A DNA stretch of 14,896 nt. Origin: Aquificota bacterium (lineage in GTDB: Bacteria; Aquificota; Aquificia; Aquificales; Hydrogenothermaceae). Made by a program: the position numbers and the translations under genes. The DNA is taken from the NCBI GenBank assembly GCA_013153795.1, contig JAADDV010000056.1, positions 1 through 14,896 on the forward strand, given 5' to 3'. The number at the start of each line of letters is the position of its first letter. The first letter of the stretch is position 1. The notes below the pieces were generated by a model. It was not told the origin of the DNA. It made no database searches and saw only the letters and a program-made list of their open reading frames with translations. Of this stretch, positions 6,433 through 13,560 are shown piece after piece.

Positions 6433-7140
6433 TTATTTGTTTTCTAAAATTCTCCCAAATCTCCTTTCTCTACTTTGATATTCATATAAAGCTTGGGCAA
6501 AATCTTCTTCTCCAAAATCTGGCCACAATGTATCTGTAAAAAACAGCTCTGTATAAGCTAATTCCCAAAGCATAAAGTTTGAAATCCTTTTTTCACCACT
6601 TGTCCTAATAAGTAAATCTGGTTCAGGCATTTCTGGTATATAAAGATACTTTCTAAAGTCTTCTTCTGTAATATCTGTTTTTCCTTCTTTTATAAGTTTT
6701 TTAGCTGCGTCTATTATTTCTGCTTTTCCGCTATAATTTAAAGCTACAATTAGATTCATTGTTTTACAATTTTCTGTAGCTTTTTCTCCTTCCTCCATAG
6801 TTTTTAAAATCATCTCTGGTAAATCATCTCTTCTTCCCATAAATCTAAGTCTTACATCTCTTTCTATTAAAGAAGGAACTTTTGTATTTATATATTCAAC
6901 AAGTAAAGACATAATCGCTTCAACTTCTTCTTTAGGTCTATTCCAATTTTCTGTAGAAAAAGCAAATAAAGAAAGCCATTTAATTTTGTTGTCTTTTGCT
7001 ATATCTATAACTTTTTCAACAGTTCTAGCACCCTCTCTGTGGCCTAAAACTCTTGGTAAACCCCTCCTCTTTGCCCATCTTCCGTTGCCATCCATAATGA
7101 TGGCAACATGTTCTGGTATTTTATAAAGATTTGGTATCAT
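6433..7140 (-). CDS. uppS: Undecaprenyl diphosphate synthase
   Basis: This cis-prenyltransferase extends farnesyl diphosphate with isopentenyl units to the C55 carrier lipid used for peptidoglycan and other envelope polymers. The 235-residue protein shows MDGNGRWAKRRG from 16 (catalytic D17), GHREG at 33-37, the FSTENWNRP segment at 61-69 and RTSGEKRISNF at 179-189 with the substrate-binding arginine and serine; it lacks nothing expected. Its ATG overlaps the TGA of the upstream cpoB-like gene as ATGA, so the two are translationally coupled. A chain-length class other than C55 cannot be excluded from sequence, but proximity to cdsA and a cell-envelope lipoprotein supports UppS. Confidence 0.96.
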   Translation of the reverse strand: MIPNLYKIPEHVAIIMDGNGRWAKRRGLPRVLGHREGARTVEKVIDIAKDNKIKWLSLFAFSTENWNRPKEEVEAIMSLLVEYINTKVPSLIERDVRLRFMGRRDDLPEMILKTMEEGEKATENCKTMNLIVALNYSGKAEIIDAAKKLIKEGKTDITEEDFRKYLYIPEMPEPDLLIRTSGEKRISNFMLWELAYTELFFTDTLWPDFGEEDFAQALYEYQSRERRFGRILENK

Positions 7141-7823
7141 TTAAGAGCCTCCAGTTTTCTTTGAGCAAGTTCAGCTTCTTCAGAATCAGGGAATTTAGAT
7201 ATAATTTCTCTAAATATTCTTTTAGCATCTTCTATATTGCCCATTTTCATATAAGCATATGCTTTCTTTAGCATAGCCATAGGATATTTATTACACTCAA
7301 CTATTTCTCCTGATTCACAACCAGCAATCAGTAAATCCCATGCTTTTATAGCTTCTGTATAGTTTCCTTCTACATAATATGTTTGTCCTATCCAGAAAAG
7401 AGCATTATCATAAAGTTCATGATTTTTATATTTCTCTGTAAATTCCTTAAAATATCTTCTTGCTTCTTCTATTTTTCCTTTATAATATGCATCTAAAGCT
7501 TTTTTGTATAAATCAACGGGATTTTCAGGAATTATAACTTTCTCAACCCCTTCCTTAGGTAATTCTGAAGGAGGAGGTGTTTTTTTAAAGTTTTTTAATT
7601 TTTCTATTTCTATAGAATTTTTAGCAACATTTTTAGATAGATTATCTATTCTTTGAGAAATATCCATTAAGCTCATTTTCAACTCTTTTTGTTGAGTCCT
7701 AAGTTGTGAAACTTCTTTTTTTAACTCAATAAGTTCTCTTTGGAGCATATCAACTTGATGGTTTTGAGTGCAACCTGTAGAAACTGCCGCAACTGCCGAC
7801 AACAACAAAAAAACTTTTTTCAT
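7137..7823 (-). CDS. CpoB/YbgF-like periplasmic TPR protein
   Basis: The protein has 228 residues. A signal peptide ends in VSTGC, with C18 as likely lipidated cysteine; the -3 residue is serine rather than the usual leucine, so the lipobox is slightly atypical. Residues about 22-78 form a long coiled coil with heptad-like spacing, followed by a proline-rich linker (83-102). Three TPR repeats then fill 103-225 (for example KALDAYYKGKIEEARRYF). This trimerisation-coil plus TPR layout is that of YbgF/CpoB, which works with the Tol-Pal system and links peptidoglycan synthesis to outer-membrane constriction. C169 and C177 flank an extra loop between repeats two and three and could form a disulfide. 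It lies 12 bases after the small membrane-protein gene, with CCTCC (GGAGG on its own strand) as ribosome binding site. No tol or pal gene is in the window. Confidence 0.8.
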   Translation of the reverse strand: MKKVFLLLSAVAAVSTGCTQNHQVDMLQRELIELKKEVSQLRTQQKELKMSLMDISQRIDNLSKNVAKNSIEIEKLKNFKKTPPPSELPKEGVEKVIIPENPVDLYKKALDAYYKGKIEEARRYFKEFTEKYKNHELYDNALFWIGQTYYVEGNYTEAIKAWDLLIAGCESGEIVECNKYPMAMLKKAYAYMKMGNIEDAKRIFREIISKFPDSEEAELAQRKLEALK

Positions 7824-7835
7824 TTTTTTCCTCCT

Positions 7836-8045
7836 TTATGATTTAAAAAAGAAAAAATAAATAATTCCTGCTGAAAAAAGTCCCATAGCAACAATACTTA
7901 TTTCAGCTATAAATAAAAGTGAATTGTCAAATTTTAATAAAAATTTGTCTAATAAAAAGGCCATAAATGGTAAAAACATCAATCCTGTTAAGATAAGAAT
8001 AGCTGTCCATGGATTTTTTCTCTTTTTTGGTTGGTTTTCAGACAT
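7836..8045 (-). CDS. Small two-helix membrane protein, unknown function
   Basis: This 69-residue protein has a basic N-terminus (PKKRKN) followed by two membrane helices (about 14-33 and 43-67), predicting both ends in the cytoplasm. I do not recognise the family. It is the first gene of the cpoB-uppS-cdsA-GH57 operon, 12 bases before the next start. Its ribosome binding region, TGAGGGCGGCGGT before the ATG, is strikingly G-rich for this AT-rich DNA. That and its conserved-looking operon place argue that the small ORF is real. Confidence 0.65.
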   Translation of the reverse strand: MSENQPKKRKNPWTAILILTGLMFLPFMAFLLDKFLLKFDNSLLFIAEISIVAMGLFSAGIIYFFFFKS

Positions 8046-8106
8046 ACCGCCGCCCTCAATTCATTGTAAAATATTGTTGTTTTTCAAAAATTTCTAGGAG
8101 GTTTAT
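8046..8106. promoter_or_regulatory. 61-bp divergent promoter region (envelope operon / asd)
   Basis: Both the leftward envelope operon and the rightward asd operon must start from these 61 bases or from within the neighbouring gene. A TACAAT on the minus strand (8068-8063) is the best -10 candidate for the left operon, and TAAAAT at 8067-8072 overlaps it on the plus strand. Neither has a convincing -35 at normal spacing. If both are real, the promoters overlap and would compete. Confidence 0.3.
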
Positions 8107-9120
8107 ATGAAACATTATAACATTGCCATATTAGGTGCAACAGGTGCAGTTGGACAGACAATGATAAAAGTTTTAGAAGAAAGGGAATTTCCTATAGATG
8201 AAATAAGACTATTAGCTTCTCCCCGTTCTGCTGGAAAAGAGCTTGAATATATGGGAGTAAAATATAAAGTAGAGCCTGTTTCTCCTGAAGCTTTTGAAGG
8301 GATAGATATAGCTCTGTTTTCTGCTGGAGGCTCCAGAAGTAAAGAATGGGCTCCTATAGCAGTAGAAAAAGGAGCTGTTGTTATAGATAATAGCTCTGCT
8401 TTTAGAATGGATGATGATGTTCCGCTTGTTGTTCCTGAGGTAAATCCTGAAGATGTAAAATGGCACAAAGGAATAATAGCAAATCCAAACTGCTCAACAA
8501 TACAGATGGTTGTTGCCTTAAACCCTATCCACAAGGCAAAAAAAATAAAAAGGGTTATTGTTTCTACATATCAGGCAGTTTCAGGGGCTGGGGCAAAAGC
8601 TATAAAAGACCTTGAAGAGGAAACAAAGGCATACTTTGAAGGAAAGTATTACTATCCTGAGGCATTACCAAACCATATAGCTTTTAATGTAATACCTCAT
8701 ATTGATGTGTTTTTAGATAACGATTACACAAAAGAAGAAATGAAAATGGTAAATGAGACAAGAAAAATAATGCATGCTCCTGATATAAGAGTTTCTCCTA
8801 CCTGTGTAAGGGTTCCTGTTTTTTATGGACATAGTGAAAGTATTGTGATAGAGACAGAAGAACCGATAACTCCAGAAGAAGCAAGAGAAATACTTAAAAA
8901 AGCTCCTGGTATTATTTTAGAAGATGACCCTCACAACAATCTTTATCCAATGCCTATAGAAGCTGCAGGAAAAGATGAGGTTTTTGTTGGAAGAATAAGA
9001 CAAGATTTTACATTTGATAATGGTCTTTCTATGTGGGTTGTTGCTGATAATCTTAGAAAAGGGGCAGCAACAAACGCCGTTCAGATAGCAGAGCTTTTAG
9101 TGGAATATGGTCTTGTTTAA
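8107..9120 (+). CDS. asd: Aspartate-semialdehyde dehydrogenase
   Basis: Asd reduces aspartyl phosphate to aspartate semialdehyde with NADPH, the shared step toward lysine/diaminopimelate, threonine and methionine. The 337-residue protein has the Rossmann GATGAVG at 10-16, R99 in NSSAFRMD, the catalytic C129 in NPNCSTIQ, Q156 in TYQAVSGAGAKA, and the acid/base H241 in GHSESI. A strong AGGAGGT lies 4 bases before the ATG. It is the first gene of a plus-strand set with a rubredoxin (9 bases downstream), a methyltransferase and lysS. The order links lysine synthesis and lysine activation in one transcript, though the middle genes have no obvious part in that. Confidence 0.96.
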   Translation: MKHYNIAILGATGAVGQTMIKVLEEREFPIDEIRLLASPRSAGKELEYMGVKYKVEPVSPEAFEGIDIALFSAGGSRSKEWAPIAVEKGAVVIDNSSAFRMDDDVPLVVPEVNPEDVKWHKGIIANPNCSTIQMVVALNPIHKAKKIKRVIVSTYQAVSGAGAKAIKDLEEETKAYFEGKYYYPEALPNHIAFNVIPHIDVFLDNDYTKEEMKMVNETRKIMHAPDIRVSPTCVRVPVFYGHSESIVIETEEPITPEEAREILKKAPGIILEDDPHNNLYPMPIEAAGKDEVFVGRIRQDFTFDNGLSMWVVADNLRKGAATNAVQIAELLVEYGLV

Positions 9121-9129
9121 AGGTGTGTC

Positions 9130-9342
9130 ATGAGAACCAAAGTTTTGTTTAAAGAAATAGATACACAAAAAAGAAAATGCCGTATATGTGGATATATATA
9201 TGACCCTCAAAAAGGAGATGAAAAAATGGGCATTTCTCCAGGTATCCCTTTTGAAAATCTTCCTGACAACTGGAGATGTCCTATTTGTCAGTATTCAAAA
9301 GCTCACTTTATAACACTAAAGGAGTATATGATATATGATTGA
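9130..9342 (+). CDS. Rubredoxin
   Basis: This small iron protein carries one Fe(Cys)4 site for single-electron transfer in the cytoplasm. The 70-residue sequence has CRICGY at 17-22 and CPIC at 50-53, with the intervening typical YDPQKGD and PDNWRCP. So the four ligands are C17, C20, C50 and C53. It is longer than a classical rubredoxin (about 53 residues) because of a charged N-terminal extension of about 14 residues and a short C-terminal tail. AAAGGTG precedes the ATG. The 3' end overlaps the methyltransferase by 8 bases. Rubredoxins serve oxygen/superoxide reductases, but no such partner is encoded in the window. Confidence 0.93.
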   Translation: MRTKVLFKEIDTQKRKCRICGYIYDPQKGDEKMGISPGIPFENLPDNWRCPICQYSKAHFITLKEYMIYD

Positions 9343-9976
9343 TATAGGAAAAAGATTTGATAAAGTTGCCTACAGATATGATACTCCAGACAAACTAGAA
9401 AGGTCTAAAAAAATAATAGAAAAGCTTCTTGAAGTTTTACCTGTAGATAAAAACTGGAATGTTTTAGATATTGGCATAGGGACAGGAAATACAGCTGTAT
9501 ATCTGTCTCCTTACGTAAACCAGATTGTTGGAACAGACCTTTCTGAAGGAATGCTTTCTGTTTTAAAAGAAAAGACAGAAAAAATGGGAATAAAAAATAT
9601 TAAAACCTACAAAAAAGACATTCTTAAAGAAGATATTCCTGAAAAAGATTTTGACCTTATATTTAATGCAATGACAATGCATCATATAGACAATCCTGAA
9701 GAAGCTATAAAAAGATTTAAAGATTTTTTAAAAGAAGGTGGATACATAGCCATTGTTGACCTATACAAAGAAGATGGAACATTTCACTCAGACAATACAG
9801 ATGTAAAACATTTTGGTTTTGATTTTGACGAAGTTAAAAGCTGGTTTGATAAAGAGGGACTGAAAACAGTTTTTATAGAAAATATATACACAATAAAAAA
9901 AGAGAGAGAAGGAAAAGAAAAAGAATATCCTGTTTTTATGGCTATAGGGAGATTTGATAAAAACGGAGGTAAGTAA
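9335..9976 (+). CDS. Class I SAM-dependent methyltransferase, UbiE/methyltransf_11-like
   Basis: The 213-residue protein has the Rossmann motifs of small-molecule methyltransferases: VLDIGIGTG at 43-51 (motif I), the acidic residue D68 after beta-2 (VGTDLS), a post-motif region FDLIFNAMTMHHID (106-119), and FLKEGGYIAIVDLY at 131-144. The substrate is not indicated by sequence. I chose the ATG at 9335, 10 bases after AAAGGAG and overlapping the rubredoxin end. The gene ends directly against lysS (TAA then ATG). The HHI signature is typical of enzymes acting on quinones, tellurite or small organics, so only a general call is made. Confidence 0.85.
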   Translation: MIDIGKRFDKVAYRYDTPDKLERSKKIIEKLLEVLPVDKNWNVLDIGIGTGNTAVYLSPYVNQIVGTDLSEGMLSVLKEKTEKMGIKNIKTYKKDILKEDIPEKDFDLIFNAMTMHHIDNPEEAIKRFKDFLKEGGYIAIVDLYKEDGTFHSDNTDVKHFGFDFDEVKSWFDKEGLKTVFIENIYTIKKEREGKEKEYPVFMAIGRFDKNGGK

Positions 9977-11713
9977 ATGTCAGAAGAAATTATTGAAAGT
10001 AGAAAAAAACTTATTGAAGAGCTAAAAGAAAAAGGAATTAATCCATATCCCCATAAGTTTCATGTATCAACAACGTTAGACAAAATAAGAGAAAAATACG
10101 AAAAACCTGTTGATAAAGATAAAGAGTATAAACTAAAAGGTAAGATAAAAAGAGTTTCCAAAAGAGAAGACAAGTATCTTATAAGATTTGCAGATTTAGA
10201 AAAACCTGTAGAAATACAGGTTTTAATATCTCAAAGTGTAGGAAAATTTGCACCAAATCAGATTATCACTTTTATAGGACACTTAGATAGATTAGATGGA
10301 AAACTTACTTTAATAGCTGATTCTTTTTCTGAAGAAGAGGAAGGAGTGCCAGTTTATCAGATAAAAGAGGAATATGATTTAGACCCTCAAAGGGAAAAAG
10401 TTTCTGTAGCAGGAAGACTTATTGCTATAAGAGACCAAGGAAAGGCTGCTTTTGGTCATATCCAAGATGCAGATGGAAAGCTTCAAGTATATTTCAGAAA
10501 AGATACCCTTGGAGAAGAAAAGTATAAAGAAGCAATGGATATTCTGGATATAGGTGATATCATAGGTGTAGAAGGTGAACTGTTTAGAACAATGACAGGA
10601 GAGCTGACAGTAGAGGTTACAGATTTTAAACTACTGGCGAAATCTTTAAGAGCTTTACCTGAAAAGTGGCATGGTCTTAAAGATGTAGAGCAAAGATACA
10701 GACATAGATATTTAGACCTTATAGCAAATGCAAAAGCTAGGGAGATTTTTAAAATCCGTTCAAAAGCAATTAAAAGCTTAAGAGAGTTTTTAGAAAGTAA
10801 AGGATTTATGGAAGTAGAAACTCCTATTCTGCAATCTGTAGCATCTGGAGCTATGGCAAGACCGTTTATAACCCATCATAATGCTCTTGATATGGATTTA
10901 TATTTAAGAATAGCTCCTGAGTTATATCTTAAAATGCTTGTTGTTGGTGGGTTTAACAGGGTTTATGAAATAGGAAGAAACTTTAGAAATGAAGGAATAG
11001 ATACAACCCATAATCCAGAATTTACAATGGTTGAGTTTTATGCTGCCTATATGGATTACAATGACCTTATGGATTTAACAGAAGAACTTTTTAGAAAAAT
11101 CCTTATGGATACTGTTGGAACACTAAAAATTACGTGGGAAGGACAAGAGCTTGATTTTTCAAAACCATTTAGAAGACTTCCATTCTTTGACGCTCTAAAA
11201 GAAAAAACAGGAAAAGATAAAGACTTTTTCCTTGATGAAGAAAAGGCAAGAGCTTTTGCTAAAGAAGTAGGTATCCCAAAAGCAGAAGAACTTACCCATT
11301 TGAAACTTCTAGATAAACTTTTTGAACATTTTATAGAAGATGAACTTATTCAGCCTACATTTGTTATAGATTTTCCTAAGATTTTATCTCCTCTGGCAAA
11401 AACTCATAGAAAAGACCCTGATTTAGTAGAAAGATTTGAGTTAATTGTGAACAAGCAGGAACTAGCCAATGCTTATACAGAGCTAAATGACCCAGAAGAC
11501 CAAAGAGAAAGATTTCTCCAGCAACTAAAAGAAAAAGCTGCAGGTGATGATGAAGCTATGGATATTGATGAAAACTTCCTTATGGCCTTAGAATATGGCC
11601 TTCCTCCAACAGGTGGTGAGGGAATTGGTATAGACAGACTTGTTATGATGCTTACAGATAGCCCATCTATAAGAGAAGTTATCCTTTTTCCAACATTAAG
11701 ACCAGAAAGCTAA
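9977..11713 (+). CDS. lysS: Lysyl-tRNA synthetase, class II, with extra N-terminal OB-like domain
   Basis: LysS attaches lysine to tRNA-Lys. Class II motifs are present: motif 1 around GFMEVETPIL (276-285), motif 2 with GRNFRNEGID (333-342), and motif 3 GGEGIGIDRL (546-555, R554). The usual anticodon-binding OB fold spans about 141-218, with ALPEKWHGLKDVEQRYRHRY (226-245) as linker. At 578 residues it is some 80 longer than common bacterial LysS. The surplus lies at about 50-120, between the N-terminal helix (YEKPVDKDK) and the usual OB fold. That piece itself reads like a second OB fold (KGKIKRVSKREDKYLIRFAD, then GHLDRLDGKLTLIA). I recall Aquifex LysS also being long. GGAGG ends 7 bases before the ATG, and a strong terminator follows. 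Confidence 0.95.
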   Translation: MSEEIIESRKKLIEELKEKGINPYPHKFHVSTTLDKIREKYEKPVDKDKEYKLKGKIKRVSKREDKYLIRFADLEKPVEIQVLISQSVGKFAPNQIITFIGHLDRLDGKLTLIADSFSEEEEGVPVYQIKEEYDLDPQREKVSVAGRLIAIRDQGKAAFGHIQDADGKLQVYFRKDTLGEEKYKEAMDILDIGDIIGVEGELFRTMTGELTVEVTDFKLLAKSLRALPEKWHGLKDVEQRYRHRYLDLIANAKAREIFKIRSKAIKSLREFLESKGFMEVETPILQSVASGAMARPFITHHNALDMDLYLRIAPELYLKMLVVGGFNRVYEIGRNFRNEGIDTTHNPEFTMVEFYAAYMDYNDLMDLTEELFRKILMDTVGTLKITWEGQELDFSKPFRRLPFFDALKEKTGKDKDFFLDEEKARAFAKEVGIPKAEELTHLKLLDKLFEHFIEDELIQPTFVIDFPKILSPLAKTHRKDPDLVERFELIVNKQELANAYTELNDPEDQRERFLQQLKEKAAGDDEAMDIDENFLMALEYGLPPTGGEGIGIDRLVMMLTDSPSIREVILFPTLRPES

Positions 11714-11718
11714 TATAT

Positions 11719-11755
11719 ATACAGGCTCCTTTTTAAGGAGTCTGTATTATTTTTG
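11719..11755 (+). terminator. Rho-independent terminator of the asd-lysS operon
   Basis: A 13-bp stem (ATACAGGCTCCTT with AAGGAGTCTGTAT, one G-U pair) has a TTT loop and is followed by TATTTTTG. It begins 6 bases after the lysS stop and closes the asd-rubredoxin-methyltransferase-lysS transcript. Confidence 0.92.
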
Positions 11756-11764
11756 TGCTAGAAT
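11756..11764 (+). promoter_or_regulatory. Extended -10 promoter of fliP
   Basis: TGCTAGAAT matches the extended -10 form (TG-N-TAGAAT, one mismatch to TATAAT). It lies just after the lysS terminator, and transcription would begin near 11771, about 25 bases before the fliP GTG. No -35 match is present, as is common for extended -10 promoters. It does not resemble a sigma-28 or sigma-54 flagellar promoter. Confidence 0.5.
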
Positions 11765-11795
11765 AAACCTTTAAAAATTTTCCCCTTAGGTTAAA

Positions 11796-12515
11796 GTGAG
11801 AAAAATAAATTTTCTATTTATTTTCTTTTTTATTGTTGATACTTCTTTTGGTCAAAGTGATATTTTTTCCCAAACAGTAGACCAATTAAAAAATTTAGAT
11901 ATAACATTAAAAATTTTATTTCTTATTACTGTTTTGAGTCTTGCTCCTTCTATTCTTATAACAATGACTTCTTTTGTAAGGATTGTTATTGTTTTATCTT
12001 TATTAAGGCACGCTTTAGGAATTCCTCAAGCTCCTCCAAATCAGGTTATTATAGCTTTAGCCTTATTTTTAACATTTTTTGTAATGAAACCTGTTTTTGA
12101 TGAAATAAATAAAAATGCTATTGAACCCTATATAAATAAACAAATTTCTGATATAGAAGCTATACAAAGAGCTTCTGAGCCAATAAAAAAATTTATGCTT
12201 CATAATACAAGAAAAGAAGATTTAAAACTGTTTTTAGACTTAGCAGGAGAAAAGCCAAAATCTCCTGAAGAAGTAAGCATGACAACTCTTATACCGGCTT
12301 TTTTAATAAGTGAGATAAAAACAGCTTTTGAGATTGTTTTTGTTATATTTTTACCATTTTTAATAATAGACCTTCTTATTGCAAGTATCTTAATGGCTAT
12401 GGGTATGATGATGATACCTCCAATGCTTATATCTCTTCCTTTTAAAATTATTCTTTTTGTTTTGGCTGACGGCTTTGAGCTTTTAACAAAAGCATTAATA
12501 GAGAGTTATAGATGA
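11796..12515 (+). CDS. fliP: Flagellar biosynthesis protein FliP
   Basis: FliP is a core subunit of the flagellar type III export gate in the inner membrane. The 239-residue protein begins with GTG and a signal peptide (about 1-20, ending SFGQ); FliP is one of the few export proteins made with a cleaved signal. Family blocks are SFVRIVIVLSLLRHALG (59-75), the QAPPNQ loop (78-83), TTLIPAFLISEIKTAF (163-178) and the MIPPM plus LPFKI region (206-218). Four membrane helices follow the signal. The ribosome binding site is weak (TTAGG, 5 bases before GTG). It overlaps fliQ by ATGA. The homologous virulence-secretion SctR is an alternative, but nothing else of an injectisome is present. Confidence 0.95.
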   Translation: MRKINFLFIFFFIVDTSFGQSDIFSQTVDQLKNLDITLKILFLITVLSLAPSILITMTSFVRIVIVLSLLRHALGIPQAPPNQVIIALALFLTFFVMKPVFDEINKNAIEPYINKQISDIEAIQRASEPIKKFMLHNTRKEDLKLFLDLAGEKPKSPEEVSMTTLIPAFLISEIKTAFEIVFVIFLPFLIIDLLIASILMAMGMMMIPPMLISLPFKIILFVLADGFELLTKALIESYR

Positions 12516-12781
12516 CAGTAGACCAGGCTATAGAGCTTTTCGAAAAAGCAATGGAAACTGCTTTAATAGTTGGGGCTCCTGTTATACTTATAGCCTTTAT
12601 AGTAGGTCTTACTATCAGTATTTTTCAAGCTGCTACCCAAATTCAAGAGATGACTCTTACATTTGTTCCCAAAATTGTTGCAACAATTTTAGCTTTAATA
12701 TTTTTTGGCTCGTGGATGTTTAGAACTATTATTGAGTTTATTCAAGAGTTAATGGTTAATATTCTTGTTCTTATTCAGTAG
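12512..12781 (+). CDS. fliQ: Flagellar biosynthesis protein FliQ
   Basis: FliQ is the small export-gate subunit that assembles with FliP and FliR. The 89-residue protein has two membrane helices (about 18-38 and 52-72) and the family block ATQIQEMTLTFVPKI (41-55). Size and motif match FliQ exactly. Its ATG overlaps the fliP TGA (ATGA), giving translational coupling. The usual next gene, fliR, is not found; an O-methyltransferase gene starts 12 bases later. Confidence 0.95.
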   Translation: MTVDQAIELFEKAMETALIVGAPVILIAFIVGLTISIFQAATQIQEMTLTFVPKIVATILALIFFGSWMFRTIIEFIQELMVNILVLIQ

Positions 12782-12793
12782 GAGAAAATCTAG

Positions 12794-13414
12794 ATGATAA
12801 TAAACCCTAAAATTGAAAAATACTTAGAAAAGCTTTCTTTTGAAGAAAAAAACGACCCTATTATTAAAGAAATGGAAGAAATAGCAAAAAAAGAGAATTT
12901 TCCTATTGTTGGTTCTCTCGTAGGGAGATTTTTATATATTATTACAAAACAAAAAAACCCATCTCTTATTGTTGAGCTTGGTTCTGGATATGGATATTCT
13001 GCTTACTGGTTTGCAAAAGCTTTAAATAAAGGAAAAGTTGTTCTTATAGATTATCAAGAAAAAAATATAGAAAAAGCTAAAGAATTTTTCAAAAGAGCTG
13101 GTTTAGAGAAAAAAGCCGAGTTTAAAGTTGGAGACGCTTTAGAAATAGCAAAAGAGTATAAAAATATAGATATTCTTTTTTTAGACCTTGAAAAATCAAG
13201 ATATTTAGAAGCTATCCAATCTTTAGAGAAAAATCTATCTGAAAACGCACTTATTATTGCAGATAATGTTTTATGGCATGGAAAAGTTATTAATGAAAAG
13301 CCAGATAAAAAAACTCTTGCTATAAAACAGTTCAATGAATATATGTTTAAGCACTATTTTTCAGCAATTATTCCTATAAGAGATGGAATTCTTCTAAGTA
13401 TTAAAAACAGTTAA
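12794..13414 (+). CDS. O-methyltransferase (family 3), TrmR/catechol-O-MT-like
   Basis: The 206-residue SAM enzyme has motif I ELGSGYG at 61-67, the acidic D86 (VVLIDYQ), a metal-site D131 (LFLDLE) and the family's IADNVLWHG at 155-163, with D157 and N158 as further metal ligands. This pattern defines the metal-dependent O-methyltransferase family 3. That family includes caffeoyl-CoA and catechol enzymes and the bacterial tRNA 5-hydroxyuridine methyltransferase TrmR. In a chemolithotroph-like genome a tRNA role is the more likely guess, but sequence alone does not settle it. Its AGGAG overlaps the fliQ stop codon, so it is in the fliPQ transcript. The 3' end is used by the first unit of a repeat array (AACAGTT at 13406). 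Confidence 0.85.
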   Translation: MIINPKIEKYLEKLSFEEKNDPIIKEMEEIAKKENFPIVGSLVGRFLYIITKQKNPSLIVELGSGYGYSAYWFAKALNKGKVVLIDYQEKNIEKAKEFFKRAGLEKKAEFKVGDALEIAKEYKNIDILFLDLEKSRYLEAIQSLEKNLSENALIIADNVLWHGKVINEKPDKKTLAIKQFNEYMFKHYFSAIIPIRDGILLSIKNS

Positions 13415-13416
13415 AA

Positions 13417-13450
13417 GTTCTATTTTGAACAGTTTTGTTCTTTTTGGAAC
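13417..13450. repeat. Helically phased GTTC/GAAC array
   Basis: Four tetramers alternate at exact 10-bp steps: GTTC at 13417, GAAC at 13427, GTTC at 13437 and GAAC at 13447. They are separated by six mostly-T bases. The heptamer AACAGTT also recurs at 13406, 13428 and 13448. Such phasing places every half-site on one face of the DNA, as in an operator or enhancer for a dimeric protein. The array sits about 115-145 bases upstream of the predicted start of the -24/-12 promoter at 13536-13552. One unit, GAACA-GTTT-TGTTC followed by TTTTT, could instead be a weak terminator of the fliPQ operon. Confidence 0.5.
13427..13445 (+). terminator. Weak intrinsic terminator candidate after the O-methyltransferase gene
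   Basis: A 5-bp stem GAACA/TGTTC with a GTTT loop is followed by five T. The stem is short and holds two G-C pairs, so at a thermophile's temperature it would be inefficient. The stronger hairpin at 13598-13620 may be the real end of the transcript. Confidence 0.3.
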
Positions 13451-13478
13451 AGTTTTATACATTTCTTTTTTAAAAATC

Positions 13479-13506
13479 TTCAGTGTGTTTTTTCTGAAAC
13501 ACTGGA
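13479..13506. repeat. Imperfect inverted repeat CAGTGT...ACACTG
   Basis: Arms CAGTGT (13481-13486) and ACACTG (13499-13504) are exact, flanked by two further possible pairs and separated by 12 bases. The centre lies about 70 bases upstream of the predicted start of the -24/-12 promoter. It could be a regulator site or an RNA hairpin; the large loop and lack of a T-run make a terminator unlikely. Confidence 0.35.
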
Positions 13507-13535
13507 AAATATGATATTTCACAATTTTCTTATCT

Positions 13536-13552
13536 TTGGTATTTATTTTGCT
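13536..13552 (+). promoter_or_regulatory. Sigma-54 (-24/-12) promoter candidate
   Basis: TTGGTATTTATTTTGCT has the invariant GG (13538-13539) and GC (13550-13551) exactly 10 bases apart. It also has YTGG on the left and TTGCW on the right, as in the sigma-54 consensus, with an A after GGT. Transcription would begin near 13563. The adjacent gene encodes a sigma-54 activator, which strengthens the call. No protein-coding gene lies downstream on this strand before a terminator at 13598-13620. Confidence 0.5.
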
Positions 13553-13560
13553 ATATATAT

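Noticed and set aside
8115..8534. 139-codon minus-strand frame inside asd
   Set aside because: It is the complement of a well-conserved dehydrogenase gene and low-complexity in places (many S/T/P), with no start signals.
13417..13450. SOS (LexA) box
   Set aside because: The Gram-positive LexA box is GAAC-N4-GTTC; here the half-sites are separated by six bases and repeat on both sides, and no SOS gene follows.
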